8,506 bases of DNA from Deltaproteobacteria bacterium (GTDB lineage: Bacteria; Myxococcota_A; UBA9160). Made by a program: the position numbers and the translations under genes. The notes under the pieces were generated by a model. The model saw only the letters and a list, made by a program, of their open reading frames with translations, was not told the DNA's origin and did not search any database. The stretch covers positions 965 through 9,470 of the forward strand of contig DOUU01000220.1 of NCBI GenBank assembly GCA_003520425.1, read 5' to 3'. Each line of letters starts with the position of its first letter. Within the stretch, counting starts at the first letter, position 1. Below, in pieces: positions 6,804 through 8,506 of this stretch.

Positions 6804-7232
6804 GTGCCTGATGACTCCGCCAACGCCCTCCGAGGAGGGGCGACGCCCAGACCGCTTGGGACTCCCTTCAACCTTTCGGAGGTCGTCGTCGGGTTGCAAC
6901 GGGATGGCAACGCTTGTCTTTTCCCGAATGCCCCAGGACCGCCAGTTCGGATCGCCGGGCTTACCGTGGGCGCGCCCTTGATGACGCGGCCCGCTCCCCA
7001 CGCGGGCGAAATGCATCCCGACGGCGACGAACTCCTCTTCGTCGTTTCAGGGCGTGTGGCTGTTCTGCTCGAAGAGCCGGGCTCGCATCGGGCGTTGGAG
7101 CTCCGGCCTGGCCAAGCCCTTGTGGTCCCGCGCGGTGTTTGGCACCGGGTTCTCCCCAAGGAGCCGAGCCAACTGGTCCACATCACGCCAGGACCGGGCG
7201 GCGAGCACCGACCATTACCCGGAGCGGCCTAG
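6804..7232 (+). CDS. Small cupin domain protein
   Basis: A 142-residue single-domain cupin. The metal-site region is HAGEMHPDGDELLFVVSG (66-83), corresponding to cupin motif 1, with His71 and Glu76 in the usual ligand positions. The first His of the usual HxH pair is Glu69 here. Motif 2 is PGQALVVPRGVWHRV (102-116) with His114. Small cupins of this type bind a divalent metal or a small ligand and range from isomerases and dioxygenases to sugar sensors; the substrate cannot be read. The start is the GTG at 6804, with GAGGTC 5 nt upstream. The frame is open back to 6564, but those 80 codons encode Arg/Pro-rich sequence foreign to the family. Predicted cytoplasmic. Paralog C follows 138 bp downstream on the same strand, so cotranscription is possible. 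Confidence 0.85.
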   Translation: MPDDSANALRGGATPRPLGTPFNLSEVVVGLQRDGNACLFPNAPGPPVRIAGLTVGAPLMTRPAPHAGEMHPDGDELLFVVSGRVAVLLEEPGSHRALELRPGQALVVPRGVWHRVLPKEPSQLVHITPGPGGEHRPLPGAA

Positions 7233-7370
7233 GCACGGGATGCGCTTCCCTGTGGCCAGGGGAGTCGAACCCTGCCCGGAATCTGCTGAACGATCGTCAA
7301 GTTCCTGCCCCGTCCTGCCGATCTCAGAGAAGCTCGCGGAGTTCCGGGAGCCTGCGGAGCGAGTCGACCG

Positions 7371-7988
7371 ATGTCTACGCCTCCGTCCGTCAAGGGTTCT
7401 GTTCTTGCCGGACACGCCGAGGTACTGATGAAGTACCTGGCCTCCCACAAGCTCGACCCCAAGGTCCTTGCCGGCCGCTTCCCGGACGGCGAGCTTGAGC
7501 TCATCTCCAAGCCGATCTCGGCCGGCGGGTGGTACGACATCCGCATCTATCAGCGAGTCCTCGAGTTCCTGAGGGACTATCCGGGCGAGCGTGACAACGC
7601 CTATCTGCTCGACGCAGGAAGGCGTTCCGCCGAGGCTCTCATCCGGGCCGGCTTCTATCAGCAGATGGAGTACCTGGGGCGCACCCAGCTCAAGACCCAT
7701 CAGGATCCGAAGGCGCGCTTCGAGGCGTTCGGGCGCGATCTGCGGCTGCTGGCCACGCTCACCCAGTCCATTTTGAGCTTCGTCACGAGCAGCGTCGCAC
7801 GGGATCCCGAACACCCGGATCGCTGGATGATCGAGTACAAGTGTACCGCCCCATTCCCCGACGTGCTCTGCTGGACGACCCAGGGGTTCTGCAATCGGAT
7901 GGCCGAAGAGCATGGCTCGCCCGAGCTCTGGCGCTGGAACCGGCTGCGACCGGACCTGGTGCAGCTTCGCATGCAGTACACCGTCTGA
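7371..7988 (+). CDS. Uncharacterised paralogous family protein, copy C
   Basis: A 205-residue protein, third copy of the family of A and B but on the opposite strand and about 3.8 kb from B. It matches them nearly without gaps: PSVKG (5-9), WYD (54-56), YQQME (96-100), AFGRDLR (119-125), DR (150-151), PDVLCW (163-168), GF-NRM (172-177) and HGSPELW (181-187). Its central part (81-127) is closer to copy B than to A by eye. The ATG at 7371 follows GGAGCGAG at a suitable distance, and the N-terminus MSTPPSVKG fixes the starts of the other copies. No signal peptide or membrane segment. Function unknown; high third-position GC shows it is a real coding frame. It converges with the methyltransferase gene, with a hairpin between them. 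Confidence 0.9.
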   Translation: MSTPPSVKGSVLAGHAEVLMKYLASHKLDPKVLAGRFPDGELELISKPISAGGWYDIRIYQRVLEFLRDYPGERDNAYLLDAGRRSAEALIRAGFYQQMEYLGRTQLKTHQDPKARFEAFGRDLRLLATLTQSILSFVTSSVARDPEHPDRWMIEYKCTAPFPDVLCWTTQGFCNRMAEEHGSPELWRWNRLRPDLVQLRMQYTV

Positions 7989-7989
7989 T

Positions 7990-8007
7990 TCAGGGCTTAT
8001 GCCCTGA
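7990..8007. terminator. Hairpin between convergent genes, possible bidirectional transcript end
   Basis: TCAGGGC (7990-7996) pairs perfectly with GCCCTGA (8001-8007) around a TTAT loop, one base after the stop codon of copy C. It lies between two convergent genes, where a shared terminator is expected. No U-tract follows, so the call rests on position and stem quality. Confidence 0.4.
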
Positions 8008-8098
8008 GCTGTCGCAACCCGGGCGCAGCCTCAATGCGTCTGGCAGGTGAGAGCAGCCATCATAAGTTCGCACGCGAGCCGAATGGTGGATCTTCCGC

Positions 8099-8506
8099 TC
8101 AGGTTCCAACGAGGAGGCGCAGGCCTGCGTCGTATTCTTGGAGCCGGCGCAGCGCGCCGTGCCTTCGGTCCCACGATCCATCCGCGAGATCGCTCGCGAC
8201 CTGCATGCGCACACGTTCCACCACCGGGGCGGGCATTCTTGCGAAACCCGAAGTCGCTCGACGTGCGCTGTCGTCGAGGACGCGCTCTGGGTGCGCCCAG
8301 AACGAGCCCAACATCCAGTCGGGGGTATCGCGCGGGATCGGCACGGACTCGATCGTGACCGCACCGCCGAGCCACTCCGCGATGAGGCGAGGGGCGGGAA
8401 ATATTTCTCGGTCCAGTGCAGCCACCTCGGGCAGATATTCCGCCATGAGCCACATGGCGCCGCTCACCTGCGCGTCGTAGGTCAAGATGACGACGGGGCC
8501 GCGGGC
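8099..8506 (-). CDS. SAM-dependent methyltransferase, C-terminal part (truncated by window edge)
   Basis: The frame enters from the right edge and ends at the TGA at 8099, giving 135 visible residues. It reads GPVVILTYD, then a stretch ending in WLMAEYLPE, VPIPRDTPDWMLGSFWAHPE, a Ser/Ala-rich helix, DLADGSWDRRHG and EYDAGLRLLVGT at the C-terminus. This order (LTYD strand, W---YLPE, VPxPxDxxDxxxxxxWxxPE, DLxxGxWxxRxG, YDxGxRLLV) matches the C-terminal half of a class I methyltransferase family with a UbiE/Methyltransf_11-like fold. The SAM-binding glycine motif would lie outside the window. Substrate unknown. The start is not visible. It converges with paralog C. Confidence 0.72.
   Translation of the reverse strand, partial: ARGPVVILTYDAQVSGAMWLMAEYLPEVAALDREIFPAPRLIAEWLGGAVTIESVPIPRDTPDWMLGSFWAHPERVLDDSARRATSGFARMPAPVVERVRMQVASDLADGSWDRRHGALRRLQEYDAGLRLLVGT

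Noticed and set aside
6314..7186. 290-codon minus-strand open frame over the gap and the cupin
   Set aside because: Ser/Arg/Pro-rich low-complexity translation, antisense to the cupin. Long spurious frames are common at this GC content.
7252..7280. tRNA T-arm-like sequence on the minus strand (CAGGGTTCGACTCCCCTG) after the cupin gene
   Set aside because: The T-stem pairs imperfectly, and no matching 5' acceptor strand, D-arm or anticodon arm is found in the expected distance, nor a tmRNA body. Treated as chance.

Overview
The window is GC-rich, with long gaps between genes and genes facing in several directions. The gene set fits a free-living Gram-negative bacterium of the myxobacterial (Myxococcota, former Deltaproteobacteria) type. 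This is inferred from composition, from a secreted lipoprotein and from a lineage-style expansion of one uncharacterised paralogous family. No rRNA, tRNA, transposase, CRISPR array or phage gene was found, so the region looks chromosomal and undisturbed.

Layout, left to right. Positions 1-803 (minus) hold the N-terminal part of a DUF3604 lipoprotein that runs off the left edge. A 527-bp divergent gap follows, then a flavin reductase of the NADPH-dependent FMN reductase/ChrR type (1331-1885, plus). Next are two adjacent minus-strand paralogs of an uncharacterised 205-206 residue family (A 2079-2699, B 2933-3550). After a 420-bp gap with a hairpin comes a translationally coupled pair on the minus strand: a 1-acylglycerol-3-phosphate acyltransferase (plsC type, ending at 4960) followed by glycerol-3-phosphate dehydrogenase gpsA (3971-4963). 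Divergent from these is a small charged helical protein (6079-6399, plus). A 404-bp gap with an inverted repeat leads to a small cupin (6804-7232, plus) and the third paralog C (7371-7988, plus). The right end has the C-terminal part of a SAM-dependent methyltransferase (8099 to the edge, minus), convergent with paralog C.

The one clear functional unit is plsC-gpsA: GpsA supplies sn-glycerol 3-phosphate and PlsC performs the second acylation that gives phosphatidic acid, so the pair belongs to membrane phospholipid synthesis. The other genes are single units with no visible shared pathway. The most notable feature is the paralog trio A/B/C. They align almost without gaps, share a set of invariant residues and bracket the phospholipid locus, but I cannot assign them a function. 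I did not find convincing evidence of a new multi-gene system; this family is the best candidate for follow-up.
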